NCBI RefSeq assembly: GCF_002269255.1
Contig: NZ_CP022823.1
Span: 4,464,001 to 4,528,000, forward strand
DNA from: Klebsiella quasivariicola
GTDB lineage: Bacteria > Pseudomonadota > Gammaproteobacteria > Enterobacterales > Enterobacteriaceae
Reading direction: 5' to 3'
Length of the DNA: 64,000 nucleotides
In this document: in pieces, positions 19,139 through 28,313 of the stretch
Numbering within the stretch: the first letter of the stretch is position 1
Layout of the letters: every line of letters begins with the position of its first letter
Program-made: the position numbers and the translations under genes
The notes under the pieces: generated by a model
Database searches by the model: none
What the model was told of the DNA's origin: nothing
What the model saw: only the letters and a program-made list of their open reading frames with translations

Positions 19139-19864
19139 TTATTCCGTGATCAATGTGCCTTCTTTTTCGCCCATCACCACGCGACGCAGCGCGCCAGGTT
19201 TGTTCATGTTGAAGACGCGAATCGGCAATTTGTGGTCACGCGCCAGAGTAAAGGCGGCCAGATCCATCACTTTCAGCTCTTTATCCAGGACTTCGCTGTA
19301 GGTCAGCTGATCGTACATGGTGGCAGAAGGATCTTTTGCCGGGTCAGCGGTAAATACGCCGTCAACCTTGGTCGCTTTCAGCACTACATCGGCTTCAATT
19401 TCAATACCGCGCAGGCAAGCTGCGGAGTCGGTGGTAAAGAACGGGTTGCCGGTACCCGCGGAGAGGATCACCACGCGGTTGTTACGCAGCAGGCTGATCG
19501 CCTCTGCCCAGCTGTAGTTGTCGCACACGCCGTTCAGCGGGATGGCGGACATCAGACGAGCGTTCACATAGGCGCGGTGGAGCGCATCACGCATCGCGAG
19601 GCCATTCATGACCGTTGCCAGCATGCCCATGTGGTCGCCCACAACGCGGTTCATACCCGCTTTCGCCAGACCAGCACCACGGAACAGGTTACCGCCACCA
19701 ATTACTACGCCAACCTGAATACCCAGCTCAACCAGCTCTTTGATCTCCTGAGCCATGCGGTCAAGTATGCTTGCATCAATACCGAAGCCTTCTGAGCCCT
19801 GCAGCGCTTCGCCACTTAATTTCAGCAGAATACGTTTGTAGACGGGTTTTGCATTGGTAGCCAT
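19139..19864 (-). CDS. pyrH: Uridylate kinase
   Basis: Hexameric bacterial UMP kinase of the amino acid kinase fold, converting UMP to UDP; activated by GTP and inhibited by UTP. It has 241 aa. KRILLKLSGEAL near residue 9-20 binds phosphate. GVVIGGGNLFRGAGLAKAGMNR near 53-74 is the glycine-rich nucleotide loop, and SAGTGNPFFTTDSAACLRGIE near 140 is the acceptor site. It lies between tsf and frr; an imperfect inverted repeat (19078-19121) lies in the spacer to frr. Confidence 0.97.
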   Translation of the reverse strand: MATNAKPVYKRILLKLSGEALQGSEGFGIDASILDRMAQEIKELVELGIQVGVVIGGGNLFRGAGLAKAGMNRVVGDHMGMLATVMNGLAMRDALHRAYVNARLMSAIPLNGVCDNYSWAEAISLLRNNRVVILSAGTGNPFFTTDSAACLRGIEIEADVVLKATKVDGVFTADPAKDPSATMYDQLTYSEVLDKELKVMDLAAFTLARDHKLPIRVFNMNKPGALRRVVMGEKEGTLITE

Positions 19865-19975
19865 GTTTCTTTCCTGAGACTGTCAACGAATGAGATGTGA
19901 GAATTCCGGCGACATTGTATGTCGCATTTCAGCGCGGTCACTATAAGCAGTTGGCTGAATTTACAAAATGGGCGC

Positions 19976-20000
19976 AAAAAGAAGCCGCCCTCAGGCGGCT
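19976..20000 (-). terminator. Rho-independent terminator after tsf
   Basis: Minus-strand stem AGCCGCC (19994-20000 with 19983-19989, 4-base loop) followed by a T-rich run (19976-19982). It lies 14 bases past the tsf stop and should end the rpsB-tsf transcript before pyrH. Confidence 0.8.
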
Positions 20001-20013
20001 CCTTTTTTAAAAA

Positions 20014-20865
20014 TTAAGACTGCTTGGACATCGCAGCAACTTCTGCTGCAAAGTCAGTCTCAACTTTCTCGATGCCTTCGCCCACTTCAAAGCGGATGAA
20101 GCCAGTCACGTCAGCGTTGTGCTCTTTCAGCAGCTGACCAACAGATTTGCTCGGCTCCATAACGAAAGGCTGACCAGTCAGAGAAACTTCGCCGGTGAAT
20201 TTCTTCATGCGGCCTTCAACCATTTTCTCTGCGATTTCTTTCGGCTTACCGGACTGCATCGCGATGTCCAGCTGAACCTGGTACTCTTTTTCTACCACGT
20301 CAGCAGACACGTCTTCCGGTTTAACGAATTCCGGCTTGCTTGCTGCAACGTGCATTGCCAGCTGCTTAACCAGCTCTTCGTCAGCGCCTTTAGCGGCAAC
20401 CAGAACGCCGATGCGCGCACCGTGCTGGTAGCTGCCCAGAACGTCGCCTTCCAGAACTGCGATACGACGGATGTTGATGTTCTCACCGATTTTAGCAACC
20501 AGGGCAACACGTTCTTCTTCGAACTGTGCTTTCAGAACTTCAACGTCGGAGATTTTACCCGCAACAGCTGCGTCCAGTACTTTGTCAGCAAATGCCTGGA
20601 AACCACCATCTTTAGCAACGAAGTCAGTCTGGCAGTTAACTTCCAGAATGTAACCGTAGTTGCCTTCGATTTTGGTTTTGATCACGCCGTCAGCAGCCAC
20701 GTTGCCTGCTTTCTTCGCCGCTTTGATCGCGCCGGATTTACGCATGTTTTCGATTGCCAGCTCGATGTCGCCATTCGCTTCAGTCAGCGCTTTTTTGCAA
20801 TCCATCATGCCTGCGCCAGTACGTTCGCGCAGCTCTTTTACCAGGGAAGCGGTAATTTCAGCCAT
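20014..20865 (-). CDS. tsf: Elongation factor Ts
   Basis: Nucleotide exchange factor for EF-Tu. It has 283 aa from the ATG at 20865. N-terminal UBA-like MAEITASLVKELRERTGAGM with the TDFV motif (VNCQTDFVAKD, near 78-88) contacts EF-Tu; core subdomains and a C-terminal module follow. The frame is open to 20955, but the 30 extra residues would cross the attenuator and do not match the family. The ribosome site CGAGGATTTT precedes 20865. It is co-transcribed with rpsB. Confidence 0.97.
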   Translation of the reverse strand: MAEITASLVKELRERTGAGMMDCKKALTEANGDIELAIENMRKSGAIKAAKKAGNVAADGVIKTKIEGNYGYILEVNCQTDFVAKDGGFQAFADKVLDAAVAGKISDVEVLKAQFEEERVALVAKIGENINIRRIAVLEGDVLGSYQHGARIGVLVAAKGADEELVKQLAMHVAASKPEFVKPEDVSADVVEKEYQVQLDIAMQSGKPKEIAEKMVEGRMKKFTGEVSLTGQPFVMEPSKSVGQLLKEHNADVTGFIRFEVGEGIEKVETDFAAEVAAMSKQS

Positions 20866-20922
20866 TCTAAAATCCTCGGGAGATGTGGATACTGCCCGGC
20901 CAGAGGCCAAACAGCGTAAATT

Positions 20923-20949
20923 GAAAAAAGGGGCCGATAATGGGCCCCT
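20923..20949 (-). terminator. Attenuator-like terminator between rpsB and tsf
   Basis: Minus-strand stem AGGGGCC (20943-20949 with 20929-20935, 7-base loop) followed by TTTTTT (20923-20928). It sits in the rpsB-tsf gap and probably lowers tsf transcription relative to rpsB, as a partial terminator does in E. coli. Confidence 0.65.
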
Positions 20950-20984
20950 ATTCATACACGGTACTAATAAGGGCTTAAACCTTA

Positions 20985-21710
20985 TTATTCAGCTTCTACG
21001 AAGCTTTCTTCCGCCTGAGAAGCCAGGTCCTGAGAGCGACCTTCACGAACGGTAGCAGCCACAGCGCCCAGGTACAGGCTTACTGCGCGGATTGCATCGT
21101 CGTTACCCGGGATAACGAAGTCAACGCCGTCCGGATCAGAGTTGGTATCAACGATAGCAAATACCGGGATACCCAGGTTGTTTGCTTCTTTGATAGCGAT
21201 GTGCTCGTGGTCAGCGTCGATAACGAACAGTGCGTCCGGCAGGCCGCCCATGTCTTTGATACCGCCCAGGCTGTTTTCCAGCTTGTCCAGCTCACGAGTA
21301 CGCATCAGCGCTTCTTTTTTGGTCAGCTTGTCGAAAGTACCGTCCTGGGACTGAGTTTCCAGGTCTTTCAGACGTTTGATGGACTGACGAACGGTTTTCC
21401 AGTTAGTCAGCATACCGCCCAGCCAGCGATGGTTCACGAAGAACTGGTCGCAGCTGTTAGCAGCGTCTTTTACCGCTTCGCTTGCAGCGCGCTTAGTACC
21501 AACGAAAAGGATTTTACCTTTACGAGCAGCGATCTTGTTCAGTTCAGCCAGGGCTTCGTTGAACATCGGTACAGTTTTCTCAAGGTTGATGATGTGAACT
21601 TTGTTACGCGCACCGAAGATGAACGGCTTCATTTTCGGGTTCCAGTAACGGGTCTGGTGACCGAAGTGAACACCAGCCTTGAGCATGTCGCGCATGGAAA
21701 CAGTTGCCAT
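20985..21710 (-). CDS. rpsB: 30S ribosomal protein S2
   Basis: Small-subunit ribosomal protein, last to join the 30S and needed to anchor S1. It has 241 aa. N-terminal MATVSMRDMLKAGVHFGHQTRYWNP is family-typical, followed by the Rossmann-like core with an inserted coiled coil (residues about 105-160) and the signature LPDALFVIDADHEHIAIKEA. It begins the rpsB-tsf operon, with a structured autoregulatory leader and a GC-rich discriminator promoter upstream. Confidence 0.98.
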   Translation of the reverse strand: MATVSMRDMLKAGVHFGHQTRYWNPKMKPFIFGARNKVHIINLEKTVPMFNEALAELNKIAARKGKILFVGTKRAASEAVKDAANSCDQFFVNHRWLGGMLTNWKTVRQSIKRLKDLETQSQDGTFDKLTKKEALMRTRELDKLENSLGGIKDMGGLPDALFVIDADHEHIAIKEANNLGIPVFAIVDTNSDPDGVDFVIPGNDDAIRAVSLYLGAVAATVREGRSQDLASQAEESFVEAE

Positions 21711-21714
21711 GTTT

Positions 21715-21875
21715 AAAACCTCTATAGATGAAATTGGGGTTATGCCTCCACGTATCCCATATTACCGACCCCGAAGGGCACCCCGGAATATGTGCCGATA
21801 CGTGTGTGTTATTACACAAAGTGAGCTATGTCGCTTACGTCCATCCTTGTGTATCTGAGATGGAACGGAAGTCCG
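21715..21875 (-). ncRNA. tff: rpsB leader containing the t44/tff RNA
   Basis: The minus-strand leader between the rpsB promoter and the rpsB ATG matches my recollection of the conserved enterobacterial t44 (tff) RNA. Recognised parts include the ACACACGTATCGGCACATAT segment, a CCGGGGTGCCCTTCGGGGTCGG hairpin core split over 21762-21778, and the GGAGGCATAACCCC stretch before the start codon. The family acts as the S2 autoregulatory element in the rpsB 5' untranslated region. The ends are set from the promoter and from the region just before the gene, so they are approximate. Confidence 0.75.
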
Positions 21876-21881
21876 GCGCGC

Positions 21882-21911
21882 TTTATACCACAAAACCCGG
21901 CCAGACACCAA
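21882..21911 (-). promoter_or_regulatory. Likely rpsB promoter
   Basis: On minus, TTGGTG (21906-21911), an 18-base spacer and TATAAA (21882-21887) are followed by a GCGCGCC discriminator. Such GC-rich discriminators are typical of stringently controlled ribosomal promoters. No mapping data; placement rests on sequence only. Confidence 0.5.
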
Positions 21912-22032
21912 CTCTTGTTGACGTGTCGTGCTGTTAATGATTCTCAATTTGGCACCAGCCTGCCCGGACTGTTACCATTGACAAGACTTACTCTATTATT
22001 GTCGAAAAAATCGACACTGCTGGACATATTCC

Positions 22033-22827
22033 ATGGCTATCTCTATCAAGACACCTGAAGACATTGAAAAAATGCGCGTTGCCGGCCGCCTGGCCGCTGA
22101 AGTGCTGGAAATGATTGAACCCTGGGTTAAACCGGGCGTGAGCACCGGCGAGCTGGACCGCATCTGTAACGACTACATCGTTAACGAGCAGAAGGCCATC
22201 TCCGCCTGCCTCGGCTACCATGGTTATCCGAAGTCCGTCTGCATTTCGGTTAACGAAGTGGTCTGCCACGGCATTCCTGACGACGGCAAGCTGCTGAAAG
22301 ATGGCGATATCGTCAATATCGACGTGACGGTCATTAAAGATGATTTCCATGGCGATACCTCCAAAATGTTTATCGTCGGCAAACCGACGATTCTCGGCGA
22401 GCGCCTGTGCCGCATCACTCAGGAAAGCCTGTATCTGGCGCTGAGAATGGTGAAGCCCGGCATCAACCTGCGCACTATCGGCGCGGCCATTCAGAAATAC
22501 GTGGAAGCGGAAGGTTTCTCCGTGGTGCGCGAATACTGTGGTCACGGTATCGGCCGCGGCTTCCATGAGGAGCCGCAGGTGCTGCACTACGACTCGCCGG
22601 AGACCAATGTTGTGCTCAAACCAGGCATGACCTTCACCATCGAGCCGATGGTCAACGCCGGTAAAAAAGAGATCCGCAGCATGAAAGACGGCTGGACGGT
22701 GAAAACCAAAGACCGGAGCTTGTCTGCGCAGTATGAGCATACTATTGTGGTGACTGACAACGGCTGCGAAATTCTGACGCTACGCAAGGATGACACCATC
22801 CCGGCGATAATCTCGCACGATGAATGA
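22033..22827 (+). CDS. map: Methionine aminopeptidase, type I
   Basis: Removes the initiator methionine from new proteins with small second residues. It has 264 aa, identical in length to E. coli. The pita-bread fold ligands are visible: NIDVTVIKDDFHGDTSKMF (two Asp, near 97-108), EYCGHGIGRGFHEEP (His near 171), FTIEPMV (Glu near 204) and YEHTIVV (Glu near 235). It is transcribed away from rpsB, across a shared 320-base divergent region, and ends in a strong terminator. Confidence 0.98.
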   Translation: MAISIKTPEDIEKMRVAGRLAAEVLEMIEPWVKPGVSTGELDRICNDYIVNEQKAISACLGYHGYPKSVCISVNEVVCHGIPDDGKLLKDGDIVNIDVTVIKDDFHGDTSKMFIVGKPTILGERLCRITQESLYLALRMVKPGINLRTIGAAIQKYVEAEGFSVVREYCGHGIGRGFHEEPQVLHYDSPETNVVLKPGMTFTIEPMVNAGKKEIRSMKDGWTVKTKDRSLSAQYEHTIVVTDNGCEILTLRKDDTIPAIISHDE

Positions 22828-22832
22828 TGAAA

Positions 22833-22856
22833 AGCCGGCGCCCGCCGGCTTTTTTA
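22833..22856 (+). terminator. Rho-independent terminator after map
   Basis: Stem AGCCGGC (22833-22839) with GCCGGCT (22844-22850), 4-base loop, then six T. It starts 5 bases past the map stop. Confidence 0.9.
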
Positions 22857-22884
22857 TTAGATAGTTTTTTCTTATGGTGACGCG

Positions 22885-25548
22885 ATGAGCAACTCATTAC
22901 CTGACACAGCCTCCCCTCTTCTGCCCGTCCCGCCGGAACATCCGGTGAGCTGGCCGCAGGGCGATCTGAACTGTGCTGCAATTAAGGCGCACATCGATAC
23001 CTTCCAGCACTGGCTGGGCGAGGCGTTTGACTCCGGCATCGCCGCGGAGCAGCTCATTGCGGCGCGCACCGAATTTATCGACCAGCTGCTGCAGCGGTTG
23101 TGGATCGCCTGCGGTTTTGAATCCGTCAGCGACCTGGCGCTGGTCGCCGTCGGCGGCTATGGCCGCGGCGAACTGCACCCGCTCTCAGACGTCGATCTGC
23201 TGATCCTCAGTCGTAAAAAACTGCCGGACGACCAGGCGCAAAAAGTCGGCGAACTGCTCACCCTGCTGTGGGACGTCAAGCTGGAGGTGGGCCACAGCGT
23301 ACGCACCCTCGAAGAGTGCCTGCTGGAAGGTCTGTCGGATCTGACCGTCGCCACCAACTTAATCGAATCGCGCCTGCTGATCGGCGACGTCGCGCTGTTC
23401 CTTGAACTGCAAAAACATATTTTTAGCGACGGCTTTTGGCCATCGGAAAAGTTCTTCGCCGCCAAGGTCGAAGAGCAGAACGTCCGTCATCAGCGCTATC
23501 ATGGCACCAGCTATAACCTGGAGCCGGACGTGAAAAGCAGCCCCGGCGGCCTGCGCGACATCCATACGCTACAGTGGGTGGCCCGCCGTCATTTTGGCGC
23601 CACCTCGATGGATGAGATGGTCGGTTTCGGCTTTCTGACCGAAGCCGAGCGCAATGAACTCAATGAGTGTCTGCACCAGCTGTGGCGTATCCGCTTCGCG
23701 CTGCATCTTGAGCTCACGCGCTATGACAACCGTCTGCTTTTCGACCGCCAGCTCAGTGTGGCCCGCCGGCTCGGCTATGAAGGCGACGGCAACCAGCCGA
23801 TTGAGCATATGATGAAGGACTTCTTCCGTGTCACCCGCCGGGTGAGTGAGCTGAACCAGATGCTGCTTCAGCTGTTTGAAGAGGCCATTCTCGCCCTGAG
23901 CGAGGATGAAAAGCCGCGTCCGATAGACGATGACTTCCAGCTGCGCGGCACCCTTATCGATCTGCGTGACGACACGCTGTTTATTCGCGAACCGCAGGCC
24001 ATTCTGCGCATGTTTTATATGATGGTGCGCAACAGCACTATCACCGGCATCTACTCCACGACGTTGCGCCATCTGCGCCATGCCCGCCGCCATCTGACCC
24101 AACCGCTGTGCTATATCCCGGAGGCACGCACGCTCTTTCTCAGCATGCTGCGCCACCAGGGGGCGGTAAGCCGTGGGCTATTGCCGATGCACCGCCACAG
24201 CGTGCTGTGGGCCTATATGCCGCAGTGGTCGCATATTGTCGGCCAGATGCAGTTCGACCTGTTTCACGCCTATACCGTCGATGAGCACACTATCCGGGTG
24301 ATGCTCAAGCTGGAGAGCTTTGCCAAAGAAGAGACCCGCAGCCGCCACCCGCTGTGCGTGGAGCTGTGGCCGCGCTTAACGCACCCGGAGTTGATTTTAA
24401 TCGCCGCCCTGTTCCATGACATCGCCAAAGGGCGCGGCGGCGACCACTCGATCCTCGGCGCGCAGGATGTGCTGAAGTTTGCCGAGCTGCACGGGCTGAA
24501 CTCCCGCGAGACGCAGCTGGTCGCCTGGCTGGTGCGTCACCATCTGCTGATGTCGGTCACCGCCCAGCGGCGCGACATTCAGGATCCGGAGGTGATTAAG
24601 CAGTTCGCCGAGGAGGTGCAAACGGAAAATCGCCTGCGCTATCTGGTGTGTCTGACCGTCGCCGATATCTGCGCCACCAACGAAACCCTGTGGAACAGCT
24701 GGAAGCAGAGCCTGCTGCGCGAACTCTATTTCGCCACCGAGAAACAGCTGCGTCGGGGCATGCAAAGTACCCCGGACATGCGCGAACGGGTGCGTCATCA
24801 TCAGCTGCAGGCGCTGGCGCTGCTGCGGATGGACAATATTAATGAAGAGGCGCTGCATCAGATCTGGAACCGCTGCCGCGCCAACTATTTCGTGCGACAT
24901 ACGCCGACGCAGCTCGCCTGGCACGCCCGCAACCTGCTGCGTCACGATCTGAATAAGCCGATGATCCTGCTGAGCTCGCAGGCCACCCGCGGCGGTACGG
25001 AGATTTTTATCTGGAGCCCGGATCGCCCTTATCTGTTCGCCGCGGTGTGTGGCGAACTGGATCGTCGCAACCTCAGCGTCCACGACGCGCAGATCTTCAC
25101 CACCCGCGACGGTATGGCGATGGATACCTTTATCGTCCTCGAACCCGACGGCAGTCCGCTTTCCGCCGACCGCCACGAGGCGATCCGCCAGGGTCTGGAG
25201 CAGACCATCACTCAGCGCAGCTGGCAGCCTCCGGCCCCGCGTCGTCAGGCGGCAAAGCTACGCCATTTTTCCGTGGACACCGAGGTGAATTTCCTGCCGA
25301 CCCATACCGATCGAAAATCGTTTCTGGAGCTGATTGCGCTCGATCAGCCAGGGCTGCTCGCCCGCGTCGGCCAGGTGTTCGCCGACCTCGGCATATCGCT
25401 TCACGGGGCGCGAATTACGACAATTGGTGAGCGAGTAGAAGATTTATTTATAATCGCCACCGCCGACCGGCGTGCCCTTAATAATGAGCTGCAACAAGAA
25501 GTGCAACAACGGTTGACAGCGGCCCTCAATCCAAACGATAAAGGGTGA
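22885..25548 (+). CDS. glnD: Bifunctional uridylyltransferase/uridylyl-removing enzyme GlnD
   Basis: Senses glutamine and uridylylates or deuridylylates PII proteins, so sits at the top of the Ntr cascade. It has 887 aa (E. coli 890). Domains in order: nucleotidyltransferase with GGYGRGELHPLSDVDLLILS (near 92-111), a linker, an HD phosphohydrolase with LFHDIAKGRGGDHS (near 510-523), and two C-terminal ACT domains (from about 705 and 815; the second begins LIALDQPGLLARVGQVFADLG) for glutamine sensing. The N-terminal 30 residues differ from E. coli, as is usual. Confidence 0.97.
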   Translation: MSNSLPDTASPLLPVPPEHPVSWPQGDLNCAAIKAHIDTFQHWLGEAFDSGIAAEQLIAARTEFIDQLLQRLWIACGFESVSDLALVAVGGYGRGELHPLSDVDLLILSRKKLPDDQAQKVGELLTLLWDVKLEVGHSVRTLEECLLEGLSDLTVATNLIESRLLIGDVALFLELQKHIFSDGFWPSEKFFAAKVEEQNVRHQRYHGTSYNLEPDVKSSPGGLRDIHTLQWVARRHFGATSMDEMVGFGFLTEAERNELNECLHQLWRIRFALHLELTRYDNRLLFDRQLSVARRLGYEGDGNQPIEHMMKDFFRVTRRVSELNQMLLQLFEEAILALSEDEKPRPIDDDFQLRGTLIDLRDDTLFIREPQAILRMFYMMVRNSTITGIYSTTLRHLRHARRHLTQPLCYIPEARTLFLSMLRHQGAVSRGLLPMHRHSVLWAYMPQWSHIVGQMQFDLFHAYTVDEHTIRVMLKLESFAKEETRSRHPLCVELWPRLTHPELILIAALFHDIAKGRGGDHSILGAQDVLKFAELHGLNSRETQLVAWLVRHHLLMSVTAQRRDIQDPEVIKQFAEEVQTENRLRYLVCLTVADICATNETLWNSWKQSLLRELYFATEKQLRRGMQSTPDMRERVRHHQLQALALLRMDNINEEALHQIWNRCRANYFVRHTPTQLAWHARNLLRHDLNKPMILLSSQATRGGTEIFIWSPDRPYLFAAVCGELDRRNLSVHDAQIFTTRDGMAMDTFIVLEPDGSPLSADRHEAIRQGLEQTITQRSWQPPAPRRQAAKLRHFSVDTEVNFLPTHTDRKSFLELIALDQPGLLARVGQVFADLGISLHGARITTIGERVEDLFIIATADRRALNNELQQEVQQRLTAALNPNDKG

Positions 25549-25578
25549 CGTATTTTTTTTAGTGAATGGAAAGAAACA

Positions 25579-26403
25579 ATGCAGCAGTTACAGAACGTTA
25601 TTGAGTCCGCCTTCGAGCGTCGCGCCGACATCACGCCGGCCAATGTGGATACCGTGACCCGCGAAGCGGTTAATCAGGTTATCGCCCTTCTGGATTCCGG
25701 CGCGCTGCGCGTCGCTGAGAAGATCGACGGTCAGTGGGTGACGCATCAGTGGCTGAAAAAGGCGGTACTGCTCTCTTTCCGTATTAACGATAACCAGGTT
25801 ATCGATGGTGCGGAAAGCCGCTACTTCGATAAAGTGCCGATGAAATTCGCTGACTATGACGAAGCGCGTTTCCAGAAAGAAGGTTTCCGCGTGGTGCCGC
25901 CGGCCGCGGTGCGCCAGGGTGCGTTCATCGCCCGCAACACCGTGCTGATGCCCTCCTACGTTAACATCGGCGCCTACGTTGACGAAGGCACCATGGTTGA
26001 TACCTGGGCCACCGTCGGTTCCTGCGCGCAGATCGGTAAAAACGTGCACCTGTCCGGCGGCGTCGGCATCGGTGGCGTACTGGAGCCACTGCAGGCGAAC
26101 CCGACCATCATCGAAGATAACTGCTTCATCGGCGCACGCTCTGAGGTGGTTGAAGGGGTGATTGTCGAAGAAGGTTCCGTCATCTCCATGGGCGTTTACC
26201 TCGGTCAGAGCACCAAAATCTACGATCGCGAAACCGGCGAAGTCTTCTACGGCCGCGTACCGGCTGGCTCGGTGGTGGTCTCAGGCAACCTGCCGTCGAA
26301 AGATGGTAAATACAGCCTGTACTGCGCGGTGATCGTGAAGAAAGTCGATGCCAAAACTCGCGGCAAGGTCGGCATTAACGAACTGCTGCGTACCATCGAC
26401 TAA
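25579..26403 (+). CDS. dapD: Tetrahydrodipicolinate N-succinyltransferase
   Basis: Succinylase step of the diaminopimelate/lysine pathway, supplying peptidoglycan and lysine. It has 274 aa. N-terminal helical domain (1-100), then left-handed beta-helix hexapeptide repeats (VLMPSYVNIGAYVDEGTMVD, and later GVGIGGVLEP and ARSEVVEGVIVEEG). The C-terminus is short. GAAAGAAACA before the ATG serves as ribosome site. It lies 30 bases after glnD and ends at a strong terminator. Confidence 0.98.
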   Translation: MQQLQNVIESAFERRADITPANVDTVTREAVNQVIALLDSGALRVAEKIDGQWVTHQWLKKAVLLSFRINDNQVIDGAESRYFDKVPMKFADYDEARFQKEGFRVVPPAAVRQGAFIARNTVLMPSYVNIGAYVDEGTMVDTWATVGSCAQIGKNVHLSGGVGIGGVLEPLQANPTIIEDNCFIGARSEVVEGVIVEEGSVISMGVYLGQSTKIYDRETGEVFYGRVPAGSVVVSGNLPSKDGKYSLYCAVIVKKVDAKTRGKVGINELLRTID

Positions 26404-26410
26404 AGCAAAT

Positions 26411-26438
26411 AAAAAGCGGGAGATATCCCGCTTTTTTT
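26411..26438 (+). terminator. Rho-independent terminator after dapD
   Basis: AAAAAGCGGG (26411-26420) pairs with CCCGCTTTTT (26427-26436) across a 6-base loop, ending in a T run. It lies 8 bases past the dapD stop. Confidence 0.9.
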
Positions 26439-26510
26439 ATATTTGATGCTGGCGAGAATGGATTTTTTCGTTAATTATTCAATGGTTATGATGCTATCAA
26501 AGGTACCGTT

Positions 26511-26897
26511 ATGTACGATAATCTGAAAAGTCTTGGCATTACCAACCCTGATGAGATCGATCGCTATAGCCTGCGGCAGGAAGCTAACAACGACATTCTG
26601 AAAATCTATTTTCAGAAAGACAAAGGCGAATTCTTCGCCAAGAGCGTCAAGTTCAAATACCCGCGTCAGCGCAAAACCGTGGTTGCCGACGGCGTCGGCC
26701 AGGGCTACAAAGAGGTCCAGGAGATCAGCCCCAATCTGCGCTACGTTATCGATGAGCTGGATCAGATCTGCCAGCGCGATCGCACTGAAATCGATCTCAA
26801 GCGTAAAATCCTCGACGATTTACGTCATCTGGAAAGCGTGGTCACCAATAAGATCAGCGAAATTGAAGCCGATCTGGAAAAGCTCACTCGTAAGTAA
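26511..26897 (+). CDS. yaeH: Conserved DUF3461 protein YaeH
   Basis: Small conserved gammaproteobacterial protein of unknown function (128 aa, same as E. coli YaeH and nearly identical in my recollection). It is soluble, with no signal peptide. It is rich in charged residues and has a C-terminal helical stretch (about 85-128, DLKRKILDDLRHLESVVTNK) that could form a coiled coil. It has its own terminator. In E. coli yaeI lies next to it; no yaeI-like frame is present here. Confidence 0.95.
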   Translation: MYDNLKSLGITNPDEIDRYSLRQEANNDILKIYFQKDKGEFFAKSVKFKYPRQRKTVVADGVGQGYKEVQEISPNLRYVIDELDQICQRDRTEIDLKRKILDDLRHLESVVTNKISEIEADLEKLTRK

Positions 26898-26951
26898 GCG
26901 CATCCCCGGGCTGGCGGTTTTCCTCCGCTACAGACAACACGCATCGTCCAG

Positions 26952-26978
26952 GCCGGGTAACGCTACCCGGCATTTTTT
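26952..26978 (+). terminator. Rho-independent terminator after yaeH
   Basis: GCCGGGTA (26952-26959) pairs with TACCCGGC (26964-26971), loop ACGC, followed by A and six T. The stem resembles a REP half-site, but the T run argues for a terminator serving yaeH. Confidence 0.8.
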
Positions 26979-26988
26979 GCCTAACGCC

Positions 26989-28146
26989 TTAGCGTTGTTC
27001 ATCCAGCTGCAGCGCGATATACAGCAGTAGCCTGTCGTCAAAGCTCCCGAGATCGAGGCCGGTCAGCTCCGAGATACGGTTCAGCCGGTATTCCAGCGTA
27101 TTCCGATGAATAAACAGCGCCTTTGACGTCGCCAGCGGCTGCACGTTATGGCGAAACCACGCCTGCAGCGTCCGCCGCAGCAAACCGTTGTTATCCATTG
27201 CCTTCAGACGCGCCAGCGGACGGGCCAGCTCATTGGCCTGCCAGCCGCCGCGCAGGCTGTCGAGCAACACCGGCAGCATCAGATCCTGATAGAAATAACT
27301 ACGGCTCTCCGGCATCCTCTGCTTGCCAACCATCATCGTCGTGCGTGCGGTACGGTAAGAGCGGGCGATACTTCCTGGGCCGGTGAAGAAGTTGCCCAGC
27401 GCCACGCGAAAGCGCAGCTGGCCATTCTCTTTCATCCTGGCGATAAGCTGCTCGACGCGCCGGACGTGATCGTCAGCGTCCCAGCGGCCAAAGCTGTTCA
27501 GCGCCGGTTTCAGCACCACCATTTCCGTGAGCGAGACAATGGCGACCAGATTATTGCGATCGGGGGTGGTCAGCGCGTTCTGCAGCTGCTGCAGTTCAGC
27601 CATTGCGCTGTCCACGCCGAGCTGGCCGCTGTCCACCTCAATCATCGCCACCACCCGCGGCTGATTGAGATCGATGCCTAAACGCTGGGCCCATTCGTTC
27701 AGCGCCGGGGTATGCTCTTCCGCCTGAATCAGGTTCATCACCAGCTCTTCGCGCAAGCGGCTGTCCTGGGCCAGAAGATGCATTAGCCGCGACTGCTCCA
27801 GCATCATCTCAGCGGTCATGCACACCAGCTCGCCATATTTTCGCAGCGATTCCGGCTCGCCGGTCAGGCCGATCACCCCGACGATTTCACCTTCGAGACG
27901 CAGCGGCAGGTTGATCCCCTGGCGTACCCCGTGCAGATGGCGAGCGACCGCATCGTCGATATCCACCACCCGCCCCTGGGAAAGCACCAGCAGCGCGCCT
28001 TCGTGCAATTCACCAATCCTTTCCCGATCGCCGCTGCCGATAATCCGCCCGCGGGCATCCATCACGTTGATGTTGGTATCGATGATGCGCATCGTCCGCG
28101 CCACAATATCCTGCGCCATTTTGGTATCAAGATGCCAGCCAGCCAT
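26989..28146 (-). CDS. cdaR: Carbohydrate diacid regulator CdaR
   Basis: Transcriptional activator of genes for glucarate, galactarate and glycerate use. It has 385 aa from the ATG at 28146. N-terminal putative sugar-diacid recognition domain (1-135: DTKMAQDIVARTMRIIDTNI); a GGDEF-like middle; and a C-terminal PucR-type helix-turn-helix (HNVQPLATSKALFIHRNTLE, near 335-360). GGGGAGGA lies 6 bases before the ATG. The frame is open a further 36 codons upstream to 28254, but those residues do not match the family. Confidence 0.95.
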   Translation of the reverse strand: MAGWHLDTKMAQDIVARTMRIIDTNINVMDARGRIIGSGDRERIGELHEGALLVLSQGRVVDIDDAVARHLHGVRQGINLPLRLEGEIVGVIGLTGEPESLRKYGELVCMTAEMMLEQSRLMHLLAQDSRLREELVMNLIQAEEHTPALNEWAQRLGIDLNQPRVVAMIEVDSGQLGVDSAMAELQQLQNALTTPDRNNLVAIVSLTEMVVLKPALNSFGRWDADDHVRRVEQLIARMKENGQLRFRVALGNFFTGPGSIARSYRTARTTMMVGKQRMPESRSYFYQDLMLPVLLDSLRGGWQANELARPLARLKAMDNNGLLRRTLQAWFRHNVQPLATSKALFIHRNTLEYRLNRISELTGLDLGSFDDRLLLYIALQLDEQR

Positions 28147-28260
28147 GTAATCCTCCCCCTTTGCAGGGCACCAGCATAAAAGAGTCATCGTTGTAGCGCA
28201 TTGTGCATATGCACTAAGCCGGGGAGAGATATGTGGAGTTGTGGAAGCGGTCACAGAACG

Positions 28261-28294
28261 AAAAAAAGCCCCTGCCCTCGGCGAGGACAGGGGC
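28261..28294 (-). terminator. Rho-independent terminator after degP
   Basis: Minus-strand GC-rich stem of 12 bp with one mismatch (28268-28279 with 28283-28294) followed by seven T (28261-28267). It lies 20 bases after the degP stop, so it ends degP before the cdaR promoter region. Confidence 0.88.
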
Positions 28295-28313
28295 TTGCGG
28301 ATGGCGCTGACGG

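Noticed and set aside
20866..20955. Upstream-extended tsf start (313 aa form)
   Set aside because: The extension would be translated across the rpsB-tsf attenuator and does not match EF-Ts.
26952..26978. REP-like palindrome after yaeH
   Set aside because: The stem resembles a REP half, but the directly following T run fits a rho-independent terminator better.
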